From positions 1-64,000 of the forward strand of contig JAZGTN010000301.1 in the NCBI GenBank assembly GCA_037783415.1: DNA of 64,000 bases, read 5' to 3'. Origin of the DNA: Leptasterias polaris (Eukaryota; Echinodermata; Asteroidea; Forcipulatida; Asteriidae). Numbering within the stretch: the first letter of the stretch is position 1; each line of letters starts with the position of its first letter. Position numbers and translations under genes: made by a program. This document shows positions 1-11,510 of this stretch, piece by piece. The notes beneath the pieces are model-generated. The model worked only from the letters and a program-made list of their open reading frames with translations. It searched no databases and was not told the DNA's origin.

Positions 1-3000
1 ATACGCTCAGAATCAACCAGTTTGTTTCAGTACACCCATGTTTTCTTAGTAAAGAAATTAATCTCAGCGCGTTTTGAGGGGTTTGAATTTTTTTTCGTCC
101 TCAGAAATACGCTCAGAAATCAACCAGTTTGTTTCAGTACACCCATTGTTTCTTAGTAAAGAAATTAAATCTCAGCGCGTTTCTGAGGGGTTTGAATTTT
201 TTTTCGTCTCAGAATTACGCTCAGAATCAAACCAGTTTTGTTCAGTACACCCATGTTTTCTTAGTAAAGAATTAATCTCAGCGTGTTTTTGAGGGGTTTT
301 GAATTTTTTTTCGTCTCAGAATACGCTCAGAAATCAAACCAGTTTTGTTCAGTACACCCATGTTTTCTTAGTAAAGAAATTAATCTCAGGCGCGTTCTGA
401 GGGGTTTGAATTTTTTTTTCGTCTCAGAATACGCTCAGAATCAACCAGTTTGTTTCAGTACACCCATGTTTTCTTAGTAAAGAAAAAAATCTCAGCGCAT
501 TTCTGAGGGGTTTTGAATTTTTTTTCGTCTCAGAATACGCTCAGAATCAACCAGTTGTTTCAGTACACCCATGTTTCTTAGTAAAGAATTAATCTCAGCG
601 TGTTTTTGAGGGGTTTGAATTTTTTTTCGTCTCAGAATACGCCTCAGAATCAACCAGTTTTGTTCAGTACACCCATGGTTTCTTAGTAAAGAATTAATCT
701 CAGCGCGTTTTAAGGGGTTTGAATTTTTTTTTCGTCTCAGAATACGCTCAGAATCAACCAGTTTGTTCAGTACACCCATGTTTTCTTAGTAAAAGAATTA
801 ATCTCAGCGCGTTCTGAGGGGTTTGAATTTTTTTTTTCGTCTCAGAATACGCTCAGAATTCAACCAGTTTGTTCAGTAACACCCATGTTTCTTAGTAAAA
901 AAATTCATCTCAGCGTGTTTTGAGGGGTTTGAAATTTTTTTCGTCTCCGATCACGCTCAGAATCAACCAGTTTGTTTCAGTACAACCCATGTTTTCTTAG
1001 TAAAGAATTAATCTCAGCGCGTTTTGAGGGGTTTCAATTTTTTTTTCGTCCTCAGAATACGCTCAGAATCAACCAGTTTGTTCAGTACACCCATGTTTCT
1101 TAGTAAAGAAATTAATCTCAGCGCATTCTGAGGGGTTTTGAATTTTTTTTCGTCTCAGAATACGCTCAGAATCAACCAGTTTGTTCAGTACACCCATGTT
1201 TCTTAGTAAAGAATTAATCTCAGTGCGTTCTGAGGGGTTTGAATTTTTTTTCGTCTCAGAATACGCTCAGAATCAACCAGTTTGTTTCAGTACAACCCAT
1301 GTTTTCTTAGTAAAGAATTAATCTCAGCGTGTTTTGAGGGGTTTGAATTTTTTTTTCGTCTCAGAATACGCTCAGAATCAACCAGTTTTGTTCAGTACAC
1401 CCTTGTTTCTTAGTAAAGAATTAATCTCAGCGCGTTTTTGAGGGGTTTGAATTTTTTTTGTCTCCGATCACGCTCAGAATCAACCAGGTTTGTTTCAGTA
1501 CACCCATGTTTCTTAGTAAAAGAATTAATCTCGGCGTGTTTTTGAGGGGTTTTGAATTTTTTTTCGTCTCAGAATACGCTCAGAATCAACCAGTTTGTTC
1601 AGTACACCCCTTGTTTCTTAGTAAAGAATTAATCTCAGCGCGTTTTTGAGGGGTTTTGAATTTTTTTTTTCGTCTCCGATCACGCTCAGAATCAACCAGT
1701 TTGTTCAGTACACCCCATGTTTCTTAGTAAAGAATTAATCTCAGCGCATTCTGAGGGGTTTGAATTTTTTTTCGTCTCAGAATACGCTCAGAATCAACCA
1801 GTTTGTTTCAGTACACCCTTGTTTCTTATTAAAAAAATTAATCTCAGCGCGTTTTTGAGGGGTTTGAATTTTTTTCCGTCTCAGAATACGCTCAGAATCA
1901 ACCAGTTTTGTTCAGTACACCCATGTTTCTTAGTAAAGAATTAATCTCAGCGCGTTTTTAAGGGGTTTGAATTTTTTTTTTCGTCTCAGAATACGCTCAG
2001 AATCAACCAGTTTGTTTCAGTACACCCATGTTTCTTAGTAAAGAATTAATCTCAGCGCATTCTGAGGGGTTTTGAATTTTTTTTTCGTCTCAGAATACGC
2101 TCAGAAATCAACCAGTTTGTTCAGTACACCCATGTTTTCTTAGTAAAAGAATTAATCTCAGCGCGTTTTTGAGGGGTTTTGAATTTTTTTTCGTCTCAGA
2201 ATACGCCTCAGAATCAACCAGTTTTGTTCAGTACACCCCATGTTTTCTTAGTAAAGAATTAATCTCGGCGTGTTTTTGAAGGGTTTTGAATTTTTTTTCG
2301 TCTCAGAATACGCCTCAGAATCAACCAGTTTGTTCAGTACAACCCTTGTTTCTTAGTAAAGAATTAATCTCAGCGCGTTTTGAGGGGTTTGAATTTTTTT
2401 TCGTCTCAGAATACGCTCAGAAATCAACCAGTTTTGTTCAGTACACCCATGTTTTCTTAGTAAAGGAATTAATCTCGGGCGTGTTTTTGAGGGGTTTTGA
2501 ATTTTTTTTCGTCTCAGAATACGCTCAGAATCAACCAGTTTTGTTCAGTACACCCTTGTTTCTTAGTAAAGAATTAATCCTCAGCCGCGTTTTTGAGGGG
2601 TTTGAATTTTTTTTCGTCTCAGAATACGCTCAGAATCAACCAGTTTGTTCAGTACACCCATGTTTCTTAGTAAAGAATTAATCTCAGCGCATTCTGAGGG
2701 GTTTTGAATTTTTTTTCGTCTCAGAATACGCCTCAGAATCAAACCCAGTTTTGTTCAGTACACCCCATGTCTCTTAGTAAAGAATTAATCTCAGCGCATT
2801 CTGAGGGGTTTTGAATTTTTTTTTCGTCTCAGAATACGCTCAGAATCAACCAGTTTGTTCAGTACACCCATGTTTTCTTAGTAAAGAAATTAATCTCAGC
2901 GCATTCTGAGGGGTTTTGAATTTTTTTTCGTCTCCGATCACGCTCAGAATCAACCAGTTTTGTTTCAGTACAACCCATGTTTCTTAGTAAAGAATTAATC

Positions 3001-3930
3001 TCAGCGCGTTTTTGAGGGGTTTTGAATTTTTTTTCGTCTCAGAATACGCTCAGAATCAACCAGTTTTGTTTCAGTTACACCCATGTTTTCTTAGTAAAGA
3101 CATTAATCTCAGCGCATTTCTGAGGGGTTTTGAATTTTTTTTCGTCTCCGATCACGCTCAGAAATCAACCAGTTTTGTTTCAGTACACCCATGTTTCTTA
3201 GTAAAGAATTAATCTCAGCGCGTTTCTGAGGGGTTTGAATTTTTTTTCGTATCAGAATACGCTCAGAATCAACCAGTTTTGTTTCAGTACACCCATGTTT
3301 TCTTAGTAAAAGAATTAATCTCAGCGCGTTCTGAGGGGTTTGAATTTTTTTTTCGTCCTCAGAATAACGCTCAGAATCAACCAGTTTTGTTCAGTACACC
3401 CATGTTTCTTAGTAAAGAATTAATCTCGGCGTGTTTTTGAGGGGTTTGAATTTTTTTTTCGTCTCAGAATACGCTCAGAATCAACCAGTTTGTTTCAGAA
3501 ACACCCATGTTTCTTAGTAAAGAATTAATCTCAGCGCGTTCTGAGGGGTTTGAATTTTTTTTTCGTCTCAGAATACGCTCAGAATCAACCAGTTTTGTTC
3601 AGTACACCCATGTTTTCTTAGTAAAGAATTAATCTCAGCGCGTTCTGAGGGGTTTGAATTTTTTTTCGTCTCAGAATACGCTCAGAATCAACCAGTTTGT
3701 TCAGTACACCCATGTTTTCTTAGTAAAGAATTAATCTCGGCGTGTTTTGAGGGGTTTGAATTTTTTTTTTCGTCTCAGAATACGCCTCAGAATCAACCAG
3801 TTTGTTCAGTACACCCATGTTTTCTTAGTAAAGAATTAATCTCAGCGCGTTCTGAGGGGTTTTGAATTTTTTTTTCGTCTCAGAATACGCTCAGAATCAA
3901 CCAGTTTGTTTCAGTACACCCCATGTTTTC
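1..3930 (+). repeat. Error-rich satellite segment, probable uncorrected copy of 10685-14285
   Basis: About 38 monomers with frequent single-base insertions that lengthen homopolymers (TTTG to TTTTG, CAGTAC to CAGTAAC, AATC to AAATC, T tracts of 8-10). Between the CCGATCAC units at 947 and 3148 there are 2201 bases; the matching units at 11583 and 13687 are 2104 apart, so 97 bases are extra, nearly all in homopolymers. Thirty-six consecutive monomers have the same subtype order as 10685-14285, including rare variants: GAAAAAA unit, CCAGTTGT unit, AAATTCAT with GAAATTT, GTTTCAAT, AGTGCG, ATGTCTC, CGTATCAG. This is best read as raw long-read sequence left at a contig end or gap patch. A real, older duplicate is the weaker alternative. 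Confidence 0.85.
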
Positions 3931-3950
3931 TGTGTTTTGAGGGGTTTGAA
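3918..3950 (+). other. Junction between error-rich and clean satellite, truncated monomer
   Basis: A monomer runs normally to CCCATGTTTTCT and then continues at GTGTTTTGAGGGG, so about 21 bases of the unit (TAGTAAAG through CTCAGC) are missing. Immediately downstream the homopolymer insertions stop and units become exactly 100 or 101 bp. The two units just upstream no longer match the 14.28 kb locus that the preceding 36 units follow. The coincidence of a broken unit with an abrupt change in error profile points to an assembly join and not to a biological breakpoint. Confidence 0.8.
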
Positions 3951-4360
3951 TTTTTTTTCGTCTCAGAATACGCTCAGAATCAACCAGTTTGTTCAGTACA
4001 CCCATGTTTCTTAGTAAAGAATTAATCTCAGCGCGTTCTGAGGGGTTTGAATTTTTTTCGTCTCAGAATACGCTCAGAATCAACCAGTTTGTTCAGTACA
4101 CCCATGTTTCTTAGTAAAGAATTAATCTCAGCGCGTTTTAAGGGGTTTGAATTTTTTTCGTCTCAGAATACGCTCAGAATCAACCAGTTTGTTCAGTACA
4201 CCCATGTTTCTTAGTAAAGAATTAATCTCAGCGCGTTCTGAGGGGTTTGAATTTTTTTTCGTCTCAGAATACGCTCAGAATCAACCAGTTTGTTCAGTAC
4301 ACCCATGTTTCTTAGTAAAGAATTAATCTCAGCGCGTTTTGAGGGGTTTGAATTTTTTTC

Positions 4361-4460
4361 GTCTCAGAATACGCTCAGAATCAACCAGTTTGTTCAGTAC
4401 ACCCATGTTTCTTAGTAAAGAATTAATCTCAGCGTGTTTTGAGGGGTTTGAATTTTTTTC
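4361..4460 (+). repeat. Representative satellite monomer (100 bp)
   Basis: Reference unit for the numbering used here (1 = G of GTCTCAGAAT). CTCAGAAT occurs twice, at unit positions 3-10 and 14-21, spaced 11 bp, about one helical turn. A single GAATC is at 18-22 and a single GTAC at 37-40. CTTAGTAAAG is at 51-60 and AATTAATCTC at 61-70. CTCAG (68-72) and, in the ATTCTG subtypes, CTGAG (79-83) form a 5-bp inverted repeat with a 6-base loop. GAGGGG follows and the T7 tract is at 93-99. Variable positions that define subtypes are 6, 9, 10, 38, 45, 55, 60, 63-65, 71, 74-76, 79, 81 and the T-tract length. This particular copy is the AGCGTG subtype. Confidence 0.95.
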
Positions 4461-5101
4461 GTCTCAGAATACGCTCAGAATCAACCAGTTTGTTCAGTAC
4501 ACCCATGTTTCTTAGTAAAGAATTAATCTCAGCGCATTCTGAGGGGTTTGAATTTTTTTCGTCTCAGAATACGCTCAGAATCAACCAGTTTGTTCAGTAC
4601 ACCCATGTTTCTTAGTAAAGAATTAATCTCAGCGCATTCTGAGGGGTTTGAATTTTTTTCGTCTCAGAATACGCTCAGAATCAACCAGTTTGTTCAGAAC
4701 ACCCATGTTTCTTAGTAAAGAATTAATCTCAGCGCGTTCTGAGGGGTTTGAATTTTTTTCGTCTCAGAATACGCTCAGAATCAACCAGTTTGTTCAGTAC
4801 ACCCATGTTTCTTAGTAAAGAATTAATCTCAGCGCGTTCTGAGGGGTTTGAATTTTTTTCGTCTCAGAATACGCTCAGAATCAACCAGTTTGTTCAGTAC
4901 ACCCATGTTTCTTAGTAAAGAATTAATCTCGGCGTGTTTTGAGGGGTTTGAATTTTTTTCGTCTCAGAATACGCTCAGAATCAACCAGTTTGTTCAGTAC
5001 ACCCATGTTTCTTAGTAAAGAATTAATCTCAGCCCATTCTGAGGGGTTTGAATTTTTTTCGTCTCAGAATACGCTCAGAATCAACCAGTTTGTTCAGTAC
5101 A

Positions 5102-5120
5102 CTAGAACATGGTTTCTTAG
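5102..5120 (+). repeat. Shortened inverted insertion in monomer
   Basis: At the position of the hairpin seen at 9709 this copy reads CTAGAACATGGTTTCTTAG. Compared with the other four copies each of three neighbouring homopolymers (AA, AAA, GGG) is one base shorter. Three adjacent contractions in one copy suggest consensus error here, though real decay of the palindrome is possible. Confidence 0.7.
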
Positions 5121-8100
5121 TAAAGAATTAATCTCAGCGCATTCTGAGGGGTTTGAATTTTTTTCGTCTCAGAATACGCTCAGAATCAACCAGTTTGTTC
5201 AGTACACCCATGTTTCTTAGTAAAGAATTAATCTCAGCGCATTCTGAGGGGTTTGAATTTTTTTCGTCTCAGAATACGCTCAGAATCAACCAGTTTGTTC
5301 AGTACACCCATGTTTCTTAGTAAAGAATTAATCTCAGCGCATTCTGAGGGGTTTGAATTTTTTTCGTCTCCGATCACGCTCAGAATCAACCAGTTTGTTC
5401 AGTACACCCTTGTTTCTTAGTAAAGAATTAATCTCAGCGCGTTTTGAGGGGTTTGAATTTTTTTCGTCTCCGATCACGCTCAGAATCAACCAGTTTGTTC
5501 AGTACACCCATGTTTCTTAGTAAAGAATTAATCTCAGCGCATTCTGAGGGGTTTGAATTTTTTTCGTCTCAGAATACGCTCAGAATCAACCAGTTTGTTC
5601 AGTACACCCATGTTTCTTAGTAAAGAATTAATCTCAGCGCATTCTGAGGGGTTTGAATTTTTTTCGTCTCAGAATACGCTCAGAATCAACCAGTTTGTTC
5701 AGTACACCCATGTTTCTTAGTAAAGAATTAATCTCAGCGCATTCTGAGGGGTTTGAATTTTTTTCGTCTCAGAATACGCTCAGAATCAACCAGTTTGTTC
5801 AGTACACCCATGTTTCTTAGTAAAGAATTAATCTCAGCGCATTCTGAGGGGTTTGAATTTTTTTCGTCTCAGAATACGCTCAGAATCAACCAGTTTGTTC
5901 AGTACACCCATGTTTCTTAGTAAAGAATTAATCTCAGCGCATTCTGAGGGGTTTGAATTTTTTTCGTCTCCGATCACGCTCAGAATCAACCAGTTTGTTC
6001 AGTACACCCATGTTTCTTAGTAAAGAATTAATCTCAGCGCGTTTTGAGGGGTTTGAATTTTTTTCGTCTCAGAATACGCTCAGAATCAACCAGTTTGTTC
6101 AGTACACCCATGTTTCTTAGTAAAGAATTAATCTCAGCGCATTCTGAGGGGTTTGAATTTTTTTCGTCTCAGAATACGCTCAGAATCAACCAGTTTGTTC
6201 AGTACACCCATGTTTCTTAGTAAAGAATTAATCTCAGCGCGTTTTGAGGGGTTTGAATTTTTTTCGTCTCAGAATACGCTCAGAATCAACCAGTTTGTTC
6301 AGTACACCCATGTTTCTTAGTAAAGAATTAATCTCAGCGCGTTCTGAGGGGTTTGAATTTTTTTCGTCTCAGAATACGCTCAGAATCAACCAGTTTGTTC
6401 AGTACACCCATGTTTCTTAGTAAAGAATTAATCTCAGCGTGTTTTGAGGGGTTTGAATTTTTTTCGTCTCAGAATACGCTCAGAATCAACCAGTTTGTTC
6501 AGTACACCCATGTTTCTTAGTAAAGAATTAATCTCAGCGCGTTCTGAGGGGTTTGAATTTTTTTCGTCTCAGAATACGCTCAGAATCAACCAGTTTGTTC
6601 AGTACACCCATGTTTCTTAGTAAAGAAAAAATCTCAGCGCATTCTGAGGGGTTTGAATTTTTTTCGTCTCAGAATACGCTCAGAATCAACCAGTTGTTCA
6701 GTACACCCATGTTTCTTAGTAAAGAATTAATCTCAGCGTGTTTTGAGGGGTTTGAATTTTTTTCGTCTCAGAATACGCTCAGAATCAACCAGTTTGTTCA
6801 GTACACCCATGTTTCTTAGTAAAGAATTAATCTCAGCGCGTTTTAAGGGGTTTGAATTTTTTTTCGTCTCAGAATACGCTCAGAATCAACCAGTTTGTTC
6901 AGTACACCCATGTTTCTTAGTAAAGAATTAATCTCAGCGCGTTCTGAGGGGTTTGAATTTTTTTTCGTCTCAGAATACGCTCAGAATCAACCAGTTTGTT
7001 CAGTACACCCATGTTTCTTAGTAAAGAATTAATCTCAGCGCGTTTTGAGGGGTTTGAATTTTTTTCGTCTCAGAATACGCTCAGAATCAACCAGTTTGTT
7101 CAGAACACCCATGTTTCTTAGTAAAGAATTAATCTCAGCGCGTTCTGAGGGGTTTGAATTTTTTTCGTCTCAGAATACGCTCAGAATCAACCAGTTTGTT
7201 CAGTACACCCATGTTTCTTAGTAAAGAATTAATCTCAGCGCGTTCTGAGGGGTTTGAATTTTTTTCGTCTCAGAATACGCTCAGAATCAACCAGTTTGTT
7301 CAGTACACCCATGTTTCTTAGTAAAGAATTAATCTCGGCGTGTTTTGAGGGGTTTGAATTTTTTTCGTCTCAGAATACGCTCAGAATCAACCAGTTTGTT
7401 CAGTACACCCATGTTTCTTAGTAAAGAATTAATCTCAGCGCGTTTTGAGGGGTTTGAATTTTTTTCGTCTCAGAATACGCTCAGAATCAACCAGTTTGTT
7501 CAGTACACCCATGTTTCTTAGTAAAGAATTAATCTCAGCGCGTTTTGAGGGGTTTGAATTTTTTTCGTCTCAGAATACGCTCAGAATCAACCAGTTTGTT
7601 CAGTACACCCATGTTTCTTAGTAAAGAATTAATCTCAGCGCATTCTGAGGGGTTTGAATTTTTTTCGTCTCAGAATACGCTCAGAATCAACCAGTTTGTT
7701 CAGTACACCCATGTTTCTTAGTAAAGAATTAATCTCAGCCCATTCTGAGGGGTTTGAATTTTTTTCGTCTCAGAATACGCTCAGAATCAACCAGTTTGTT
7801 CAGTACACCCATGTTTCTTAGTAAAGAATTAATCTCAGCGCATTCTGAGGGGTTTGAATTTTTTTCGTCTCAGAATACGCTCAGAATCAACCAGTTTGTT
7901 CAGTACACCCATGTTTCTTAGTAAAGAATTAATCTCAGCGCATTCTGAGGGGTTTGAATTTTTTTCGTCTCAGAATACGCTCAGAATCAACCAGTTTGTT
8001 CAGTACACCCATGTTTCTTAGTAAAGAATTAATCTCAGCGCATTCTGAGGGGTTTGAATTTTTTTCGTCTCCGATCACGCTCAGAATCAACCAGTTTGTT

Positions 8101-8469
8101 CAGTACACCCTTGTTTCTTAGTAAAGAATTAATCTCAGCGCGTTTTGAGGGGTTTGAATTTTTTTCGTCTCCGATCACGCTCAGAATCAACCAGTTTGTT
8201 CAGTACACCCATGTTTCTTAGTAAAGAATTAATCTCAGCGCATTCTGAGGGGTTTGAATTTTTTTCGTCTCAGAATACGCTCAGAATCAACCAGTTTGTT
8301 CAGTACACCCATGTTTCTTAGTAAAGAATTAATCTCAGCGCATTCTGAGGGGTTTGAATTTTTTTCGTCTCAGAATACGCTCAGAATCAACCAGTTTGTT
8401 CAGTACACCCATGTTTCTTAGTAAAGAATTAATCTCAGCGCATTCTGAGGGGTTTGAATTTTTTTCGTC

Positions 8470-11400
8470 TCAGAATACGCTCAGAATCAACCAGTTTGTT
8501 CAGTACACCCATGTTTCTTAGTAAAGAATTAATCTCAGCGCATTCTGAGGGGTTTGAATTTTTTTCGTCTCCGATCACGCTCAGAATCAACCAGTTTGTT
8601 CAGTACACCCATGTTTCTTAGTAAAGAATTAATCTCAGCGCGTTTTGAGGGGTTTGAATTTTTTTTCGTCTCAGAATACGCTCAGAATCAACCAGTTTGT
8701 TCAGTACACCCATGTTTCTTAGTAAAGAATTAATCTCAGCGCATTCTGAGGGGTTTGAATTTTTTTCGTCTCAGAATACGCTCAGAATCAACCAGTTTGT
8801 TCAGTACACCCATGTTTCTTAGTAAAGAATTAATCTCAGCGCGTTTTGAGGGGTTTGAATTTTTTTCGTCTCAGAATACGCTCAGAATCAACCAGTTTGT
8901 TCAGAACACCCATGTTTCTTAGTAAAGAATTAATCTCAGCGCGTTCTGAGGGGTTTGAATTTTTTTCGTCTCAGAATACGCTCAGAATCAACCAGTTTGT
9001 TCAGTACACCCATGTTTCTTAGTAAAGAATTAATCTCAGCGTGTTTTGAGGGGTTTGAATTTTTTTCGTCTCAGAATACGCTCAGAATCAACCAGTTTGT
9101 TCAGTACACCCATGTTTCTTAGTAAAGAATTAATCTCAGCGCATTCTGAGGGGTTTGAATTTTTTTCGTCTCAGAATACGCTCAGAATCAACCAGTTTGT
9201 TCAGTACACCCATGTTTCTTAGTAAAGAATTAATCTCAGCGCATTCTGAGGGGTTTGAATTTTTTTCGTCTCAGAATACGCTCAGAATCAACCAGTTTGT
9301 TCAGAACACCCATGTTTCTTAGTAAAGAATTAATCTCAGCGCGTTCTGAGGGGTTTGAATTTTTTTCGTCTCAGAATACGCTCAGAATCAACCAGTTTGT
9401 TCAGTACACCCATGTTTCTTAGTAAAGAATTAATCTCAGCGCGTTCTGAGGGGTTTGAATTTTTTTCGTCTCAGAATACGCTCAGAATCAACCAGTTTGT
9501 TCAGTACACCCATGTTTCTTAGTAAAGAATTAATCTCGGCGTGTTTTGAGGGGTTTGAATTTTTTTCGTCTCAGAATACGCTCAGAATCAACCAGTTTGT
9601 TCAGTACACCCATGTTTCTTAGTAAAGAATTAATCTCAGCCCATTCTGAGGGGTTTGAATTTTTTTCGTCTCAGAATACGCTCAGAATCAACCAGTTTGT
9701 TCAGTACACTAAGAAACATGGGTTTCTTAGTAAAGAATTAATCTCAGCGCATTCTGAGGGGTTTGAATTTTTTTCGTCTCAGAATACGCTCAGAATCAAC
9801 CAGTTTGTTCAGTACACCCATGTTTCTTAGTAAAGAATTAATCTCAGCGCATTCTGAGGGGTTTGAATTTTTTTCGTCTCAGAATACGCTCAGAATCAAC
9901 CAGTTTGTTCAGTACACCCATGTTTCTTAGTAAAGAATTAATCTCAGCGCATTCTGAGGGGTTTGAATTTTTTTCGTCTCCGATCACGCTCAGAATCAAC
10001 CAGTTTGTTCAGTACACCCTTGTTTCTTAGTAAAGAATTAATCTCAGCGCGTTTTGAGGGGTTTGAATTTTTTTCGTCTCCGATCACGCTCAGAATCAAC
10101 CAGTTTGTTCAGTACACCCATGTTTCTTAGTAAAGAATTAATCTCAGCGCATTCTGAGGGGTTTGAATTTTTTTCGTCTCAGAATACGCTCAGAATCAAC
10201 CAGTTTGTTCAGTACACCCATGTTTCTTAGTAAAGAATTAATCTCAGCGCATTCTGAGGGGTTTGAATTTTTTTCGTCTCAGAATACGCTCAGAATCAAC
10301 CAGTTTGTTCAGTACACCCATGTTTCTTAGTAAAGAATTAATCTCAGCGCATTCTGAGGGGTTTGAATTTTTTTCGTCTCAGAATACGCTCAGAATCAAC
10401 CAGTTTGTTCAGTACACCCATGTTTCTTAGTAAAGAATTAATCTCAGCGCATTCTGAGGGGTTTGAATTTTTTTCGTCTCCGATCACGCTCAGAATCAAC
10501 CAGTTTGTTCAGTACACCCATGTTTCTTAGTAAAGAATTAATCTCAGCGCGTTTTGAGGGGTTTGAATTTTTTTTCGTCTCAGAATACGCTCAGAATCAA
10601 CCAGTTTGTTCAGTACACCCATGTTTCTTAGTAAAGAATTAATCTCAGCGCATTCTGAGGGGTTTGAATTTTTTTCGTCTCAGAATACGCTCAGAATCAA
10701 CCAGTTTGTTCAGTACACCCATGTTTCTTAGTAAAGAATTAATCTCAGCGCGTTTTGAGGGGTTTGAATTTTTTTCGTCTCAGAATACGCTCAGAATCAA
10801 CCAGTTTGTTCAGTACACCCATGTTTCTTAGTAAAGAATTAATCTCAGCGCGTTCTGAGGGGTTTGAATTTTTTTCGTCTCAGAATACGCTCAGAATCAA
10901 CCAGTTTGTTCAGTACACCCATGTTTCTTAGTAAAGAATTAATCTCAGCGTGTTTTGAGGGGTTTGAATTTTTTTCGTCTCAGAATACGCTCAGAATCAA
11001 CCAGTTTGTTCAGTACACCCATGTTTCTTAGTAAAGAATTAATCTCAGCGCGTTCTGAGGGGTTTGAATTTTTTTCGTCTCAGAATACGCTCAGAATCAA
11101 CCAGTTTGTTCAGTACACCCATGTTTCTTAGTAAAGAAAAAATCTCAGCGCATTCTGAGGGGTTTGAATTTTTTTCGTCTCAGAATACGCTCAGAATCAA
11201 CCAGTTGTTCAGTACACCCATGTTTCTTAGTAAAGAATTAATCTCAGCGTGTTTTGAGGGGTTTGAATTTTTTTCGTCTCAGAATACGCTCAGAATCAAC
11301 CAGTTTGTTCAGTACACCCATGTTTCTTAGTAAAGAATTAATCTCAGCGCGTTTTAAGGGGTTTGAATTTTTTTTCGTCTCAGAATACGCTCAGAATCAA

Positions 11401-11510
11401 CCAGTTTGTTCAGTACACCCATGTTTCTTAGTAAAGAATTAATCTCAGCGCGTTCTGAGGGGTTTGAATTTTTTTTCGTCTCAGAATACGCTCAGAATCA
11501 ACCAGTTTGT
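8470..11510 (+). repeat. 3.04 kb higher-order block, copy 1
   Basis: Begins next to the CCGATCAC unit at 8571 and ends at the boundary with family 2. It contains, in order, CAGAAC units, the GGCGTG and AGCCCATT units, the hairpin insertion at 9709-9730, two paired CCGATCAC units, and the GAAAAAATC unit followed by the CCAGTTGTTC unit near 11.14-11.20 kb. It is matched at a constant offset of 13985 bp by 22455-25495. Confidence 0.85.
9709..9730 (+). repeat. Hairpin-forming inverted insertion, copy 1
   Basis: CTAAGAAAC, loop ATGG, GTTTCTTAG: perfect 9-bp arms and a 4-base loop. It replaces CCATG of a normal unit and adds 8 bp. The left arm and loop are the reverse complement of the normal ACCCATGTTTCTTA, so the insertion is templated from the monomer itself, as expected for a strand-switch during replication. 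Confidence 0.85.

Larger units (their letters stand above)
3931..11510 (+). repeat. Satellite array, family 1, first segment
   Basis: Clean 100/101 bp units. The segment is marked by the AGCCCATT subtype (near 5033, 7737 and 9640) and lacks the CTTATTAAAAAATT subtype found in family 2. A recurring order is visible: CAGAAC unit, GCGTTCTG unit, GGCGTG unit, AGCCCATT unit, a run of AGCGCATT units, two CCGATCAC units (the first with CCCTTG), then four or five more AGCGCATT units. The stretch 4.4-6.95 kb is repeated at 9.0-11.5 kb, the second copy having one AGCGCATT unit fewer (four, not five, before the CCGATCAC unit at about 10.48 kb). Confidence 0.85.

Noticed and set aside
492..779. Minus-strand open reading frame of 95 codons
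   Set aside because: It is a reverse-complement by-product of the same repeat in the error-rich stretch; its predicted residues repeat with the monomer.
2286..2681. 131-codon open reading frame and many 62-94 codon frames across the array
   Set aside because: The unit length is 100 bp, not a multiple of three, so a frame is read in three phases every 300 bp and stops recur only in some subtypes. The frames start at TTG or arbitrary codons, overlap each other in several frames, repeat with the array, and the longest lies in the stretch with homopolymer insertions. No protein domain or codon bias is visible.
1..3930. Old, diverged edge of the satellite array
   Set aside because: Array edges usually accumulate substitutions and insertions of other DNA. 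Here the changes are almost only homopolymer insertions and the subtype order copies 10.7-14.3 kb, which fits uncorrected read sequence better.
4358..4375. CENP-B box-like match at the unit junction (TTCGTCTCAGAATAC)
   Set aside because: TTCG and the following A fit the core pattern, but the CGGG part is replaced by ATAC, so the essential right half is missing; CCGATCAC subtypes lose the A as well. A chance partial match is more likely.
4361..4460. Rho-independent terminator formed by CTCAG/CTGAG followed by the T7 tract
   Set aside because: The stem is only 5 bp, is disrupted in several subtypes, lies about 9 bases from the T tract, and there is no gene to terminate.
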